Source: Chara braunii (lineage: Eukaryota; Streptophyta; Charophyceae; Charales; Characeae). From it: 22,698 nt of DNA. Within the stretch, counting starts at the first letter, position 1, and the number at the start of each line of letters is the position of its first letter. The notes beneath the pieces were generated by a model that was not told where the DNA came from, made no database searches, and worked only from the letters and a program-made list of their open reading frames with translations. Location: contig BFEA01000811.1 of assembly GCA_003427395.1 (NCBI GenBank), positions 79,134-101,831 of the forward strand, read 5' to 3'. Made by a program: the position numbers and the translations under genes. Of this stretch, positions 10,232 to 19,487 are shown one piece after another.

Positions 10232-13200
10232 GTTTATGTTTATGTTTATGTTCTCTGCGTGTTTTCTCCAGCTTTTTTGGAGTGATTTGTGTCGCCGGAG
10301 AATCCTACGCTAAACTGAGTGTACCGTGTCGACGTGGCGATACTGGAAGGGGCAGGTCGATGAAGCAGCAAGGTCTGTGTATCTCATATATGAAGGTCTC
10401 AATGGGCCGTCTTCCAGTCAGCGGCAGCGACCGGTTCCTCTTACTATTCTGTAAATCTGATCATCATGGACCTCGTTTTTCTTCGCTTGGATAGGCGTCG
10501 AGGGGACCTTGCTCCAGTCAACGGTTTGTCGCTCCTGTGGGGAATCCTCCTCTGTGTGGATGTGTATATTACCGCGCAATGGCGTCTTCGCCGTTCCTTC
10601 ATATCCCGTCTGCCCCTCCCCCCTCTCCCTTTTTCTCCAAACAGCATGTCTGCTCTGCGAGCTCCACCTGTTTGCCAACGACGACCCTACATCTAGTATT
10701 AGGGTTTGATGGCGCAGCTCCGGCAGTCCTCTTATTGTCTCTAAGCGCTGAGGCTGAGGTTATTTTGTGTGAAGGAAAAGGGGGGTATGTTGAATGTGTA
10801 GGTTGTTGCATACCGTGTCGTTTTTTTTGCATCCCGTGTCGTTTTTTTTGCATCCTGTGTCGGTTTTTTTGCATCCCGTGTCGGATTTCCTACTTTTCTT
10901 TCCCCGTCATGATTGGGACTGACCACGAAAGCTATGAGCTGAAGAGCTCTTCTATTGGGACTCGTTGAACAAGCCTAGTCGCACCGACTATACACGAATC
11001 CGCTACCCATTTTTATTGCTCTGCTCTGCTTTCGTGGTCGCTACCCTGAAAATGAACGCAAGGAGTCGTTGTAAGCCCCTCCTCAAAAAAACGTTTCCTC
11101 CGCAAGGAGTCGTTGTAAGCCCCTCCTCAAAAAAAAAGTCTTTCCTCCCCCCGAACATAACGCACCCTGAAAATGAACGTTTCGTTTTGAAGTACTTGTG
11201 CTTAAATACGTTCTTTAGAAGTCTACCGTCTTCCCCCGAACATAACGCACCCTGAAAATGAACGTATGCAAGACATGTTTCCGGCCCGATACAGTCAAAA
11301 TGAGGGTGCGTTGTGTTCGGGGGAAGACGGTAGTGAACAAGCTTCTCACCCTAGGCAGCTGTCTTCTTGACAGGTTGACTGACCACCGGCGTGTTTTTTT
11401 TTCTTATTATTATTTTTTTAACGGTGGTTAGGATGTATCGAGTTCTATTCGTTGGTCCGTGTCAAGCACTTGCATCATGGGTGGGGGGATTAATCAGTAG
11501 AACCCCTGGTCAACGAGGTCCTACTGTTGTCATGGCTTCCCACGTGGTGACACAGACAATGACTGTGGTGTTGATTGAATGACCGCAAAAGGATGGTTGG
11601 GCTTCGTTGATTTTGCTCCAGCGTGCCTTTTATTTAGTCAGTCGATTGGTCAGAATTTGGTCTAGGTGCACTTGAAAGTGACAGCGTTCGTTAGTGTTGC
11701 CTCCGGCCGATGTTTTCGTACATTGTATTGTTAGTCGTTATGCTTTTATTATTTATCTTAAGTGTGTCCAAGTGCCATTTATTTATGTCGTTACTGTTCT
11801 AGGCAAATTCAGGCCCTTCTTGTTTGCATTGTTTGTGTTTTGTTAATTGTCGAAGTCTTTTTGGGCAATCGATGAACTACTACTCTTCGGCATTGTGTTC
11901 CGAAGTTGTTCGTGTTTCACTTGTTACTCCAAATCCAATTCGACACCGGCGTTCTCTTGTACATTTCTCTCGGATGTACCTCTAGCTGTCCCACCGGAGT
12001 GCGTTATTATACATTTCCTTTTCTTTTCTGTGTTTTTCTTTTTTGTTGTCCCGTAAAGGGCTGTGCTGCCATGGATCGGTCTTTGGGCTAACACTGGTAA
12101 CTGTCAGGCGGCGAAGCCTCCTTGGTGTTGTGCACTGAGGGTTCATGAAATTTTGTACACACCATGACAAAGTAGATGTCTGTGCATGTGAAAGACTGAG
12201 CAGGGCTATCAAGTATTGTGAGGACTGTGTGGGTGTGTGGTGGGTGTTTTGCTGTTGTACATGTTTGTTCGTGTATATAAACCTGTACTGGGGGCCCTTG
12301 TGCTCGTTGTTGACGGTGTGTTGGCGCACAGATACGAAGGCATGGGAGGTGGACACGCTTCGTGGGCATGTCAACAACGTGTCCTGCGTGATGTTCCACG
12401 CTCGACAAGACATCATTGTCTCCAACTCGGAAGACAAGAGCATACGAGTGTGGGACATGTCCAAACGAATTGGTGTGCAGACATTCAGGAGAGAACACGA
12501 CAGGTTCTGGATTCTAGCCGCCCATCCGGAGATGAACCTTCTTGCGGCAGGCCATGACAGCGGTATGATTGTCTTCAAGCTGGAACGGGAAAGACCTGCC
12601 TATGCAGTGCATGGGGGAACCTTGTACTACATCAAGGACAGGTACCTTCGCACATACGATTACAGCTCCGGGAGAGACAATCCGTTGATCTCTATTCGCC
12701 GGACAGGATCAAGTGGAATGAATCAAGGGCCTCGGTCCCTGTCATATAATCCTGCTGAGAATGCGGTTTTGGTCTGTTCGGATGTGGAAGGAGGGTCGTA
12801 TGAGCTCTACGTAATTCCCAAGGATTCTTCTGGGAGGAGCGACAGCCAGGAGGGAAAGCGATCGATGGGCGCATCTGCGGTGTTTGTTGCGAGGAATCGG
12901 TTTGCGGTGCTTGACAAGGTCCATAATCAGATCCTGATCAAGAACCTCAGGAACGAGGTGACGAAGAAGTGCCCAGCTCCGTGTCCAACTACAGATGCCA
13001 TTTTCTATGCTGGGACAGGCAGCCTGCTGTGCCGCTCTGACGATCGGATTGTCCTGTTTGATGTTCAGCAGCGGATTGCTGTTGGTGAACTCAGCACGCC
13101 TTTTGTCAAGTATGTGGTGTGGTCCGGCGACATGAACCACGTGGCGCTTCTGAGCAAGCATTCTGTCATCATTGCATCAAAGAAGCTGGTTCAGAAGTGC

Positions 13201-15285
13201 ACAATACATGAGACCATCAGGGTCAAGAGTGGGGCCTGGGACGACAGTGGAGTGTTTGTGTATACAACGCTCAATCACATCAAGTACTGCCTGCCGAACG
13301 GAGATAGTGGAATCATCCGCACTCTGGATGTTCCGGTGTACGTGACGCGAGTGTCCGGAAATTCTGTCTTCTGCTTGGATCGCGATGGCAAGAACAGAGT
13401 GATTCAGATAGATTGCACGGAGTATACTTTCAAGCTTGCACTTCTTCAGAAGAAGTACGATGACGTCTTGCAGATGATCAGGAGCTCCCAACTCTGCGGC
13501 CAGTCGATTATTGCCTACTTGCAACAGAAAGGTTTCCCGGAGGTTGCCCTGCACTTTGTGAAAGATGAACGCACTCGATTCAATCTTGCCATCGACTGCG
13601 GGAACATCGAGGTTGCGCTTGCTTCTGCGCATGAAATTGATGAGAAGGACTATTGGTACCGGCTTGGAGTGGAGGCTCTGCGGCAGGGCAACCACCAGAT
13701 TGTGGAGTTCTCGTATCAGAAGACAAAGAACTACGAGCGGTTGTCTTTCTTGTACCTCATTACTGGAAACCTGGAGAAGCTGAGGAAGATGCTGAAGATT
13801 GCAGAGATGAGGAACGACGTCATGGGGCGTTTCCACAATGCGCTGTACTTGGGTGACGTTGCTGAAAGAGTTCGGATTCTTGAGGAGGCCGGGCATCTTC
13901 CTCTTGCATATCTGACAGCCGCTGTGCATGGTCTCAAGGACGTAGCGGAGAGGATTGCGGCGGATCTAGGAGAGCACACCCCTCCCCTGCCCGAGGATAT
14001 CGATTCTGCAAAGTTACTTCTGCCCCCCGCACCAATTTTGAGGGAGGAAAACTGGCCTCTACTGAATGTGACGAAGGGCTTCTTTGATGGCTCGCTGGCG
14101 GAGACGCAGGTGCCCGAGGAAGAGGAGGCAGCTGGACCCGGATGGGGAGAAGTCGACCTCCCTGATGTTGTGGTTGGGGAGAATGGTGAAGTTGTCAATC
14201 AGCCAGAGCAGACTGGTAATGAGGAGGAAGGAGCCGAGGATGATGAAGGTGGGTGGGGCAACATGAATGACCTGGACATTCCCGCTGATGTTGCGGATGA
14301 CAGTGCAGCCGATGCTGGAGCACCTGGGACATTCTTTGTCACGCCCTCGCCTGGGGTTCCCTCTACCCAGAGATGGACTCAGAAATCGGCCTTGGCTGCT
14401 GAGCATGTCGCAGCGGGCTCATTTGAGACGGCCATGCGGTTACTCAGCCGCCAGTTGGGCGTCAAGAACTTTGTTCCTCTCAGGGAGCTGATGATGAATC
14501 TTCACCTGGCTAGCCATGCAGTCTTGCCAGGCGTGTCCCTCGTTCCTGGAATGTCGTGTGGCCTTGAGAGAGGTTGGACTGAGTCGAGCCCACCGAACAC
14601 GCCAGGACTGCCCGCTGTTATGTACAAGCTGAGCTTGCTCGAGGAGAGGCTGAAGGTGGCCTACAAGAGCACAACTGACGGTAAATTCACGGAGGCCTTG
14701 AAAGTGTTTTTGAGCATCCTGCACACAATTCCTCTTGTTGTGGTCGACAGCCGGAGGGAGGTGGATGAGGTGAAAGAGCTGCTGGGAATCGCGAGGGAGT
14801 ATGTCAATGCGTTGAGAATCGAATTGAAGAGGAGAGAGCTTAGGGATGATCCGCAGAGGCAGATGGAGCTCGCTGCGTACTTCACCCACTGCAACATGCA
14901 GCCCACGCATTTGAAGCTCAGTCTCCAGAGTGCGTTGCACGTCTGCTACAAACTGAAGAACTATAACACAACTGCCACTTTCTGCCGACGTTTGCTGGAA
15001 TTGAATCCTATGCCCGCAGTTGCCAACAATGCTAGAAAGGCATTGCAGGTGTGCGAGAGAAATCCCAAGGATGATATACAAATTAACTACGACCCAAGGA
15101 ATCCGTTTGTGGTCTGTGCAGAAACATTCACGCCGATCTACCGTGGCAGCAAAGAAGTCTCGTGCCCCTTCTGCGGCTCGAGGTTTGTTCCCGAGATGGA
15201 TGGAAGAATCTGCAGCACTTGCGATCTTGCTGTCATCGGAGCTGATGCCTCTGGGCTAACTTGCTCACAAGCCCAGGTGCGGTAA
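4650..15285 (+). CDS. COPA: Coatomer subunit alpha (alpha-COP), three coding exons
   Basis: This is the alpha subunit of coatomer, the seven-protein COPI coat that carries cargo from Golgi to ER and within the Golgi. The coding sequence joins 4650-4857, 6315-6809 and 12332-15285 to give 1218 residues, about the usual plant length of roughly 1220. Residues 1-276 hold six WD40 repeats ending in W-D or a variant (W36, W78, W120, W162, W231, W275), forming the first propeller that reads KKxx/KxKxx retrieval signals. R11, K13, H29, R55, D71, Y95, D113 and Y137 match, with an offset of two, the signal-binding residues I recall from yeast alpha-COP. A second propeller and helical solenoid follow to about residue 810, then an acidic linker at about 825-894. 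The COPI_C domain, which binds epsilon-COP, ends with CPFC at 1179-1182 and CSTC at 1195-1198. The start is the first ATG, with A at -3. Confidence 0.97.
4858..6314 (+). other. COPA intron 1 (1457 bp, phase 1)
   Basis: The intron starts GTGAGA and ends CTTTCGTTAG. Splicing forms a glycine codon (G|GC) and restores the conserved [12 protein letters not shown] motif, so both borders are well supported. A third of the intron is a nearly pure pyrimidine tract; the rest is T-rich with no other recognisable feature. Confidence 0.93.
5096..5632. repeat. Long polypyrimidine tract (TTTCTCTCC-type repeats)
   Basis: About 535 bp consist almost wholly of C and T on the + strand, built from irregular TTTCTCTCC and CTCCTTT units with only scattered purines. 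Open frames through it on either strand are low-complexity artefacts: Ser/Leu/Phe-rich on + and Arg/Glu/Lys-rich on -. Long homopurine-homopyrimidine tracts with mirror symmetry can adopt triplex (H-DNA) structure. The tract lies upstream of the intron 1 acceptor. Confidence 0.85.
6315..6809 (+). other. COPA: COPA coding exon 2
   Basis: This exon completes codon 70, encodes residues 71-234 and gives the first base of codon 235. It covers the rest of WD40 repeat 2 and repeats 3 to 5, including D71, Y95, D113 and Y137 of the expected cargo-signal pocket. It is 495 nt, exactly 165 codons, with phase 1 introns on both sides. The donor is AACG|GTGAGT. Confidence 0.95.
8566..8876. repeat. 157-bp tandem duplication
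   Basis: Two copies lie head to tail, 8566-8722 and 8723-8876, with a constant 157-bp offset and only a few mismatches, so the duplication is recent. One ambiguous base is at 8673. Each copy holds a TGACGTGG (8641 and 8798) and a TGACGTCG (8700 and 8857), ACGT-core words of the kind bound by plant bZIP factors. The unit is not coding. Confidence 0.9.
9317..9716. repeat. 220-bp tandem duplication containing (GT)n(GA)n
   Basis: Two copies begin with TAGCAAATACA at 9317 and 9537. Each continues through GGCCGTCGA, CTGTCTTCCGCTT, CTGGATGGAGG and CATTGGCAGAG into a GT run, TCTGTTTGTGGGG and a GA run. The GA run is long in copy 1 (about 9469-9532) and shorter in copy 2 (about 9687-9710). Copy 2 also has a GCGCGC run at about 9646-9660. 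Duplication of a unit with its microsatellite is the simplest explanation. Confidence 0.8.
9757..9891. repeat. 72-bp tandem duplication
   Basis: Two near-identical copies start TCGACGGCGGAGATGACCGT at 9757 and 9829 and run through GTCTCTTCCGCCCTCGGTAT. The second copy runs straight into a GT/GA microsatellite. A diverged third relative appears at about 10146-10185 (TTCGGCGGTGGGGGCGACTG), again directly before a GT/GA run. Confidence 0.85.
9885..10250. repeat. GTCTCTTCCGCC-(GT)n-(GA)n higher-order array with 24-N gap
   Basis: The array alternates a short spacer (GTCTCTTTCGCC, GTCTCTTCCGCC, TTCCGCCCTC) with GT runs and GA runs at least four times. A run of 24 N bases lies at 10026-10049. It ends with a GT/GA block at about 10189-10231 and three GTTTAT units at 10232-10250. 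True length is uncertain because of the gap. Open frames here are translations of the repeats and not genes. Confidence 0.85.
10026..10049. other. Assembly gap (24 N)
   Basis: Twenty-four undetermined bases lie inside the GT/GA array of COPA intron 2. Single N bases also occur at 4348 and 8673, both inside repeats. Confidence 0.99.
10808..10884. repeat. 21-bp minisatellite, four copies
   Basis: The unit GCATCCCGTGTCGTTTTTTT starts at 10808, 10829, 10850 and 10871 with one or two changes per copy (CATACC, CATCCT, TCGG). Confidence 0.9.
11057..11138. repeat. 44-bp direct duplication
   Basis: The segment starting CGCAAGGAGTCGTTGTAAGC and continuing CCCTCCTC plus an A run occurs at 11057 and again at 11101. 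It sits beside family B end fragments. The word ACCCTGAAAATGAACG occurs at 11043, 11164 and 11250, so the area looks rearranged by repeated insertion or slippage. Confidence 0.8.
11139..11179. repeat. Family B terminal fragment (solo end)
   Basis: The sequence CTTTCCTCCCCCCGAACATA followed by ACGCACCCTGAAAATGAACG matches the left part of the complete family B element that starts at 11223. It is probably a truncated or duplicated end. Confidence 0.5.
11223..11333. repeat. Short inverted-repeat element, family B (MITE-like)
   Basis: The left arm (11223-11253, starting CTACCGTCTTCCCCCGAACA) and the right arm (11303-11333) are reverse complements at 30 of 31 positions, with a spacer of about 49 bp. 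The element is 111 bp and cannot encode protein. It lies in COPA intron 2 and could fold as a strong hairpin in the pre-mRNA. Its right end reads CACTACC on the opposite strand, shared with copies at 18288 and 21226. Confidence 0.75.
12332..15285 (+). other. COPA: COPA coding exon 3 (terminal)
   Basis: This uninterrupted 2954-nt exon completes codon 235 and encodes residues 236-1218, about 81% of the protein, ending at TAA (15283-15285). It covers WD40 repeat 6, the second propeller, the helical solenoid, the Glu/Asp-rich linker (nt about 14101-14310) and COPI_C. The frame is also open for about 190 nt upstream of the acceptor, but that part is intronic and lacks family similarity. Confidence 0.96.
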
Positions 15286-16020
15286 GAGGAACGGATTGAA
15301 GGAGTGGTTGATTGTCGGACACATGCATGGTGGTTCTGGTGGCTCGGAACATATGGATTTGGAATGCTCCAGTGATTAATAAGTAGTCTAGCTTCGATGA
15401 GAAGGATACATTTTGAGTGGGGGGCTTGGCAGGTGGGGGCGAATTTGGGAGAACAGGAGTCGGTGAAGTACAAAGGCGATGGATGATCCTGCTTCACTTC
15501 CAGAGGATCTGGCAATGAATGCTGCTGCTCAGGACGCGGATGGGAGCAGAAACGGGGAAGCCAAATGTGCCGCTTTATTCATACGGACATGATAGTGAGC
15601 ACATCATCATATATACCATCGGTGCAGAGTAGTCCTGCTGTTAGTAGGTAAGGGAAGGGGGGGGAGGTGGAGGTCACGTTGACTGAGGAGGGGAGGAAGC
15701 CAGTGTTTGGCATTTGCCGCCGCGATGTTTGTTATTTCTTTATAGTTTGTGTGGTTGGCCATGCGTACTCAGGGAAGGATGCCGCAGTGGAAGGGTTCAG
15801 GGAAGGAAGGACGGCAACTAGAACTGCTGGCATTAGAGAGTGAGCAGGTAGACTGCTACCTAGGCATCTGCACGAAGAGCAGTAGGGTCAGAGCATCTGT
15901 GGATGTGCAGTTTTTAAAGAGGGGGGTTGCATCCAATTTGCTTGTTGGTCAATCTCATGTCTTGCTATGAAATGACCACAAGTGGAGATGCTCTCTGTAA
16001 TAAAGCATGTCTCTAAGTGC
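15286..16020 (+). other. Probable COPA 3' UTR with candidate poly(A) signal
   Basis: The first clear polyadenylation motif after the stop is TGTAATAAA at 15996-16004, which combines AATAAA with the TGTAA word used in green algae. If used, the 3' UTR is about 730 nt. An alternative weak ATTAATAAG lies near 15374. The true end cannot be set without transcript data. Confidence 0.4.
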
Positions 16021-17090
16021 TGCTGAAATGACTTCTCCATTCTTTTGTGAGGCTTTGGCTGCGACAGATGGTTCGGACTGTCACAGGGTTGGGCAAACGC
16101 GGGGCAGCTGGTGGCAGCACATGCATCCTCTTGTGGCGTTTGTCTTCGACTGGAAACCGTTGTCCTGCGGACGTGTTGAGAGTTGGTGTCTTCTCCTGAC
16201 TTTGGAAGAGTTTCCTGGCCGCCCTTCCGGAGCTCCGCCTTTCTACAATGGTAGGGATTTTGTTTGGTGCATGCTCGTTCCAATTGTGTGCAGGTTTCTT
16301 ATGTTCTGCGGGGCTGGTTGTCCGCTTGAATAAGGGTCAAGGGGTAGGGTTGTGCCACATGATTTCAAGAGTGTTGTCTATTGAAACATGTGGCCTGTTC
16401 GACCTTGCTCACGTTGATGGCCGCTAAGGGAGGGGGGGCCGACAAGGCCGAGAATGTTCTTGGCGAGAACAACATTTATTGGTTATCTGTCGCTGCTGGT
16501 GGTGGTGAAAGTCGTGGAAGTATGATGCCTTTATCAGGTAAATGTTTTTCTTTTCACATGCGTTGCTTGGGGTGTTTCCTCTGTGATAGTCAACTGGTGG
16601 TTTTGGTTTTTCTGTTCTCGTCTCTTCAAAGTGTATTGCTTGTGATCTTCCTCCTGTGCAGAAAGGATGCCTGGGAGTTCTGACGTGTGTTGCTGCTGTT
16701 TGTCTATGCAGACTCTGAGTCTCTCTCCATGGTTGGTTGAGGAACAGCAGCTATGGTCGTGGCACCAATGCGCACATACGCACTTGGCTGTCTGTTTTGG
16801 GTGCACCCTCTTCATTTCTCCCTGTGCACACCTGGCCGATGAATCACGGTTGTATATGTTTATTATTTTTTTAAGACACACAACTTTTGCTGCAATCTGC
16901 CTGGAGCTTCTGAGGCTGTATGTCGAGCGTAAAGATCGCAGCGGTGTTGCGATGCCATTTTTTCAACTGCAGCAGCCGAGAGAGCTCATCTGTGGCTATT
17001 GTGAGAGGATGTTCTTTGGCGATCCTTCGAGCTGTTGCTTTCCCCTCACCCCGCTCCCCCCACCCCCACCAAAAAAAAAAAAAAAAGGTA
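16021..17090. other. Intergenic, no recognisable gene
   Basis: Short open frames exist on both strands (for example 16007-16333 and 16667-17206), but none resembles a known protein. A C-rich then A-rich stretch (CCCCACCCCCACC followed by 16 A) at 17060-17086 may be the tail of an old retroposed insertion. Confidence 0.35.
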
Positions 17091-17099
17091 AACAAGTCA

Positions 17100-17590
17100 C
17101 TGCTGTGTCTGACGTGCACTTGCCAGTAGACAATGACTTCCGCAGGCGAACTGTTCCGACGCGGCCGCACAGGCAGCAGTGTGACTTTCGGTCCTCGGCC
17201 TACTGAATATGAAAAGGCTGGTGCCGCCAGCCAAAGAGAAAGAGAAAATTGTGCCTACGCTGCTTCAACGGAACTCACCTCAGAAATTGGCATCGGGGAA
17301 AAGGGCTCTGAAGTGCTGGCTGTATTTCAAATTGACTGCACTAAACTTATCTTGTGTCTCACCTGCACATGCCGGCAGACAATGCACCAGACCTGTCCAT
17401 TCTGGCGCGACGACCGTCAACGTGTTGCGATTTTCGGGGTTGCCTAGAGTGAAGGAAATGAAATGCGCCAGTGCCGCGGTTTTTTAAAAAAAATTATTGG
17501 CACACGGCGGAAATATGCATCAGGAAAAAGAGACTCAGAGGTATAGGTGGTTTAGTCCATGTCCCAAATGACATTGCGCTTCATTGCGCA
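17100..17590. repeat. Diverged tandem duplication (about 230-250 bp unit)
   Basis: GTGTCTGACGTGCACTTGCC then AGTAGACAATG at 17105 recurs as GTGTCTCACCTGCACATGCC then GGCAGACAATG at 17354. GAAATTGGCATCGGGGAAAA at 17283 recurs as GAAATATGCATCAGGAAAAA at 17510. Offsets differ (249 and 227), so the copies have gained indels. The unit is not recognisable as coding. Confidence 0.6.
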
Positions 17591-18420
17591 CGTTATCTAA
17601 TGTGTAAGAATGGCAGACTGTTGTGATGCCACTCAATATTTATTAAACCGTGGCGCGAGACTAACAGAGCAAAGAAGTGGGTGTCCGGTCTCATTCCTGT
17701 ATTTATTATGGAGTAAATCAACCAAGGGTAGCGTTGCCGAAATGCGCGTGGAAAAGCACTTGGTCAAACCGAGCAACAGGAGGCTCGCACCTCCGAGGCC
17801 GGCTCGGGAGATATATGGTGCTTATGTTGCCTGGTGGGATGAATTCAACTCGGCTTGACACTTTGTCACACACTTCACTCTGCACTATAGGTGTGACTGA
17901 ATGGGCACGAGGAACACTTCTTTCTCTGTGGCTTTGCTGTGAGACTGAGCACGTACTCGCTGCAAAAGCAGCTTTTCACTGACTGTTACGCACTGTCAGC
18001 ATGTTTTATGTGAAAAAGGTGCGCCGAACGCGAGTATTTCCTGATTGTGGAAGTTTTGCAAAAACACTGCAGATAAGGTAAGCTATGTCCGGTCGGAAAT
18101 GGAGAAAAATACTCGAATTTGATTTTTTTTAAATTGAAAAAAAACATCTTTCTCTGCTAGAGCAGGTGAATAGCCTTCAGGAGGTTGGGGTGTCATGTGT
18201 GTCGCTTTATTTGGGGCAGATTTGGGGGTAATGACAGTATACATTCTATTCGGGGGGGAAGATGGTACCGTGGGGGGAAGATGGTAGTGACTGCTCACAA
18301 TTGACATGAAGGTGGGAGGAGGAGGGGGAGGGGGGGGGGAAGAAGATGATCCTATACCTCAGTGCTTAGATGCCAAGGCCATGACGCTGACATCGCAGTC
18401 CTTCAAACCTCAACCGACAA
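17591..18420. other. Intergenic, no recognisable gene
   Basis: Short open frames at 17610-17858 and 17677-17982 overlap in different frames and resemble nothing known. A G-rich run lies at 18312-18340. A half copy of family B at 18229-18288 is listed separately. Confidence 0.35.
18229..18288. repeat. Family B half element with duplicated end
   Basis: Read on the minus strand, this is ACTACCATCTTCCCCCCACG, then a second CATCTTCCCCCCGAATAGAA, then TGTATACTGTCATTA. It matches one arm of family B, with the end motif GGGGGGAAGATGGTA present twice in tandem. I find no matching second arm nearby. Confidence 0.6.
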
Positions 18421-18425
18421 GAGTG

Positions 18426-18724
18426 CTTTTTTTTTTTTAATTTTTTTTTTCCTCTCCCTTTCGAAAAGGGCGATGGCCTTAAGATATCGTTCTTGAAATG
18501 AGTGGCCCCAGGTAAATTCAGTTTTTTTTTTCTTTTGCTTTCCCTCTTTTTTCTTTAAAGAGGGCGACGGCCTTGAGAAACGTCTATATACGTACTAACC
18601 GGCCCCAGGTAAATTCAGCGCTACTGTTTACTTGTCTCAGTTGGTGTAGAGATTCGGGCCGAGGTCTGTATTTCAATGGGTCATGGGTGTACTGACGGAG
18701 CTAGGCCCGCTGGTAATTCAGCGT
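18426..18724. repeat. Degenerate tandem repeat, two to three copies (about 100 bp)
   Basis: The word GGCCCCAGGTAAATTCAG occurs at 18504 and 18601, with a degraded third copy (GGCCCGCTGGTAATTCAG) at 18704. Ahead of the first two, a T-rich run leads into a small hairpin stem (CCTTTCGAAAAGG; CCTC..AAAGAGG) and then GGGCGAYGGCCTT. The regular spacing of about 97-103 bp supports tandem duplication. Confidence 0.65.
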
Positions 18725-19168
18725 TGTTTTCACTCGTCTGATTCCATTGGAATACGCCAGACGTCCCTGCTTGGGATGATGATGATGACATAGTCTGAAC
18801 TCTTTGGCGACACGAAGGCTACAGGTGCATTGAAACCAAGGCGACCTGTGAGCTTGCTCAATTGATTTTGAGACACTAGTGATGATGCATTTATATGTCG
18901 CAGACTGTGCCACTTCGCCTCAATGGACAGTACTCATTTCACTCGTGGAGTCGAATGGAAAAACCTGACTGATGTAACTGTGGGTCATTTCTATGTCGGC
19001 TACGACCCCTGCTTTACGGCCGCTCACTTCTGCTTCTTTGACGGTGAACTCCCCTTGGAACTCTTTGCCATCATCACCTTAAAAACTAAGTTTTTTCAAA
19101 TTTACCTCCACCTCCTCTTAGGACTCTGTCAGGTTGCGAGAACGTAGCATTTCCTGGCCAGGTTGTGA
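18725..19168. other. Intergenic, no recognisable gene
   Basis: The stretch has mixed composition with a short (GAT)n-like run at 18776-18788. A 74-codon open frame at 18923-19147 starts with ATG but resembles no protein I know, and I leave it uncalled. Confidence 0.35.
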
Positions 19169-19337
19169 TTGTGGGGCAATGCCAGCTCAGTTGGTAGGGC
19201 ACAAAGGTTGCATTCAGGAGTTCCTGAATTCAATATGCCCATTGGCCTCACGTATGTGCCTGGGCATGCTTGGTTGGTGTTCTATCATCAGCCAGAGGTA
19301 GCCTGTTCGCCGGCCAAGCCAGCATTGGCAGGACCTT

Positions 19338-19377
19338 GGCCAATATTGTTGGTTGCTATGCAGCAACGATATTGGCC
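19338..19377. repeat. Near-perfect hairpin
   Basis: GGCCAATATTGTTGGTTGC and GCAGCAACGATATTGGCC are reverse complements with one bulged base and one mismatch or wobble around a TAT loop. It lies within the possible SINE. Confidence 0.75.
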
Positions 19378-19458
19378 GTTAGACACCGCTGAGGTGGGAT
19401 TGGAGGGGGGGGTAGGGGGGGGGAGGTGCAAGGGACTGGCCAAAGATGCTTGGCACTA

Positions 19459-19487
19459 GCATCGCCGGTTTCCCGCATCGGCGATGC
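19459..19487. repeat. Perfect 9-bp stem hairpin
   Basis: GCATCGCCG at 19459-19467 and CGGCGATGC at 19479-19487 pair perfectly around an 11-base loop. Confidence 0.7.

Larger units (their letters stand above)
6810..12331 (+). other. COPA intron 2 (5522 bp, phase 1)
   Basis: The intron starts GTGAGT and ends GGCGCACAG. Splicing forms an aspartate codon (G|AT) and gives the conserved [16 protein letters not shown] junction. It carries the repeats listed separately, and I see no nested gene. From 6810 to 8560 there are only T-rich and AT-rich stretches, including TA-rich palindromic DNA at about 7883-7903 and 8020-8110. 11340-12331 also shows nothing recognisable. Confidence 0.93.

Noticed and set aside
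9328-10494. Several open frames over the GT/GA arrays on both strands
   Set aside because: They consist of Arg-Glu, Cys-Val and Thr-His dipeptide runs from microsatellites, and some cross the N gap.
12145-12331. In-frame ATG upstream of exon 3 as an alternative start
   Set aside because: The 62 extra residues are Cys/Val/Trp-rich without family similarity, and the acceptor at 12330-12331 restores the conserved junction exactly.
13177-13929. 250-codon minus-strand frame opposite COPA exon 3
   Set aside because: It is the antisense shadow of a well-conserved coding exon and has no recognisable similarity.
19172-19250. A functional tRNA gene
   Set aside because: Box A is good, but box B is broken, and no acceptor stem or anticodon arm pairs properly.
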